Source: Planctomycetota bacterium (GTDB lineage: Bacteria > Planctomycetota > UBA1135 > GCA-002686595). From it: a stretch of DNA of 5,369 bases. Where the stretch lies: positions 1 to 5,369 of the forward strand of contig WTJQ01000612.1 in the NCBI GenBank assembly GCA_011524785.1, read 5' to 3'. The notes under the pieces were generated by a model. It was not told the DNA's origin and ran no database searches. It saw nothing but the letters and a program-made list of their open reading frames with translations. Positions 5,353 through 5,369 of the stretch are shown here, piece by piece (within the stretch, counting starts at the first letter, position 1; each line of letters starts with the position of its first letter). The position numbers were made by a program, and so were the translations under genes.

Positions 5353-5369
5353 CCTCCTCGACCCCCGAG

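Overview
The window is bacterial chromosomal DNA of very high G+C content (roughly 70% by eye). It is densely packed with housekeeping and metabolic genes, and coding regions strongly prefer G or C at third codon positions. No mobile element, CRISPR array, tRNA or rRNA is visible. The lineage cannot be fixed from the sequence. The single-stranded DNA-binding protein with its 'LTRDPELRY' segment and Gly-rich tail, the fused molybdopterin synthase and the extra-cysteine ETF-ubiquinone oxidoreductase would suit a high-GC Planctomycetota, Myxococcota or similar environmental bacterium. This is inference only. The ETF-quinone oxidoreductase implies a quinone-based respiratory chain.

Layout: (1) 2-121 is the 3' end of a plus-strand gene that looks like the C-terminus of the release-factor glutamine methyltransferase PrmC. 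(2) It converges on a minus-strand PilZ-domain gene (161-538), with a two-tier inverted repeat (128-178) at the junction. (3) A 194-bp divergent intergenic region (539-732) separates pilZ from ssb. (4) ssb (733-1260), a fused MoaD-MoaE molybdopterin synthase (1295-2005), an ETF-ubiquinone oxidoreductase (2144-3844) and an M17 leucyl aminopeptidase (3877-5346) all read rightward. The gaps are 34, 138 and 32 bp. A GC-rich hairpin sits just before the moaD-moaE start, and the 138-bp gap before the oxidoreductase carries an extended -10-like element. A small hairpin spans the pepA stop codon.

The four rightward genes serve different processes: DNA replication and repair, molybdenum cofactor synthesis, electron entry from fatty- and amino-acid oxidation into the quinone pool, and peptide turnover. 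They look like a loose co-directional cluster rather than one pathway operon. A link between amino-acid release (PepA) and amino-acid/fatty-acid dehydrogenase electron flow (ETF-QO) is possible but speculative.

The two observations most worth following up are the internal Gly-Gly of the MoaD-MoaE fusion, which implies proteolytic maturation, and three extra cysteines next to the [4Fe-4S] motif of the ETF-QO. Those cysteines resemble the remains of a second ferredoxin cluster site. I saw no convincing new multi-gene system.
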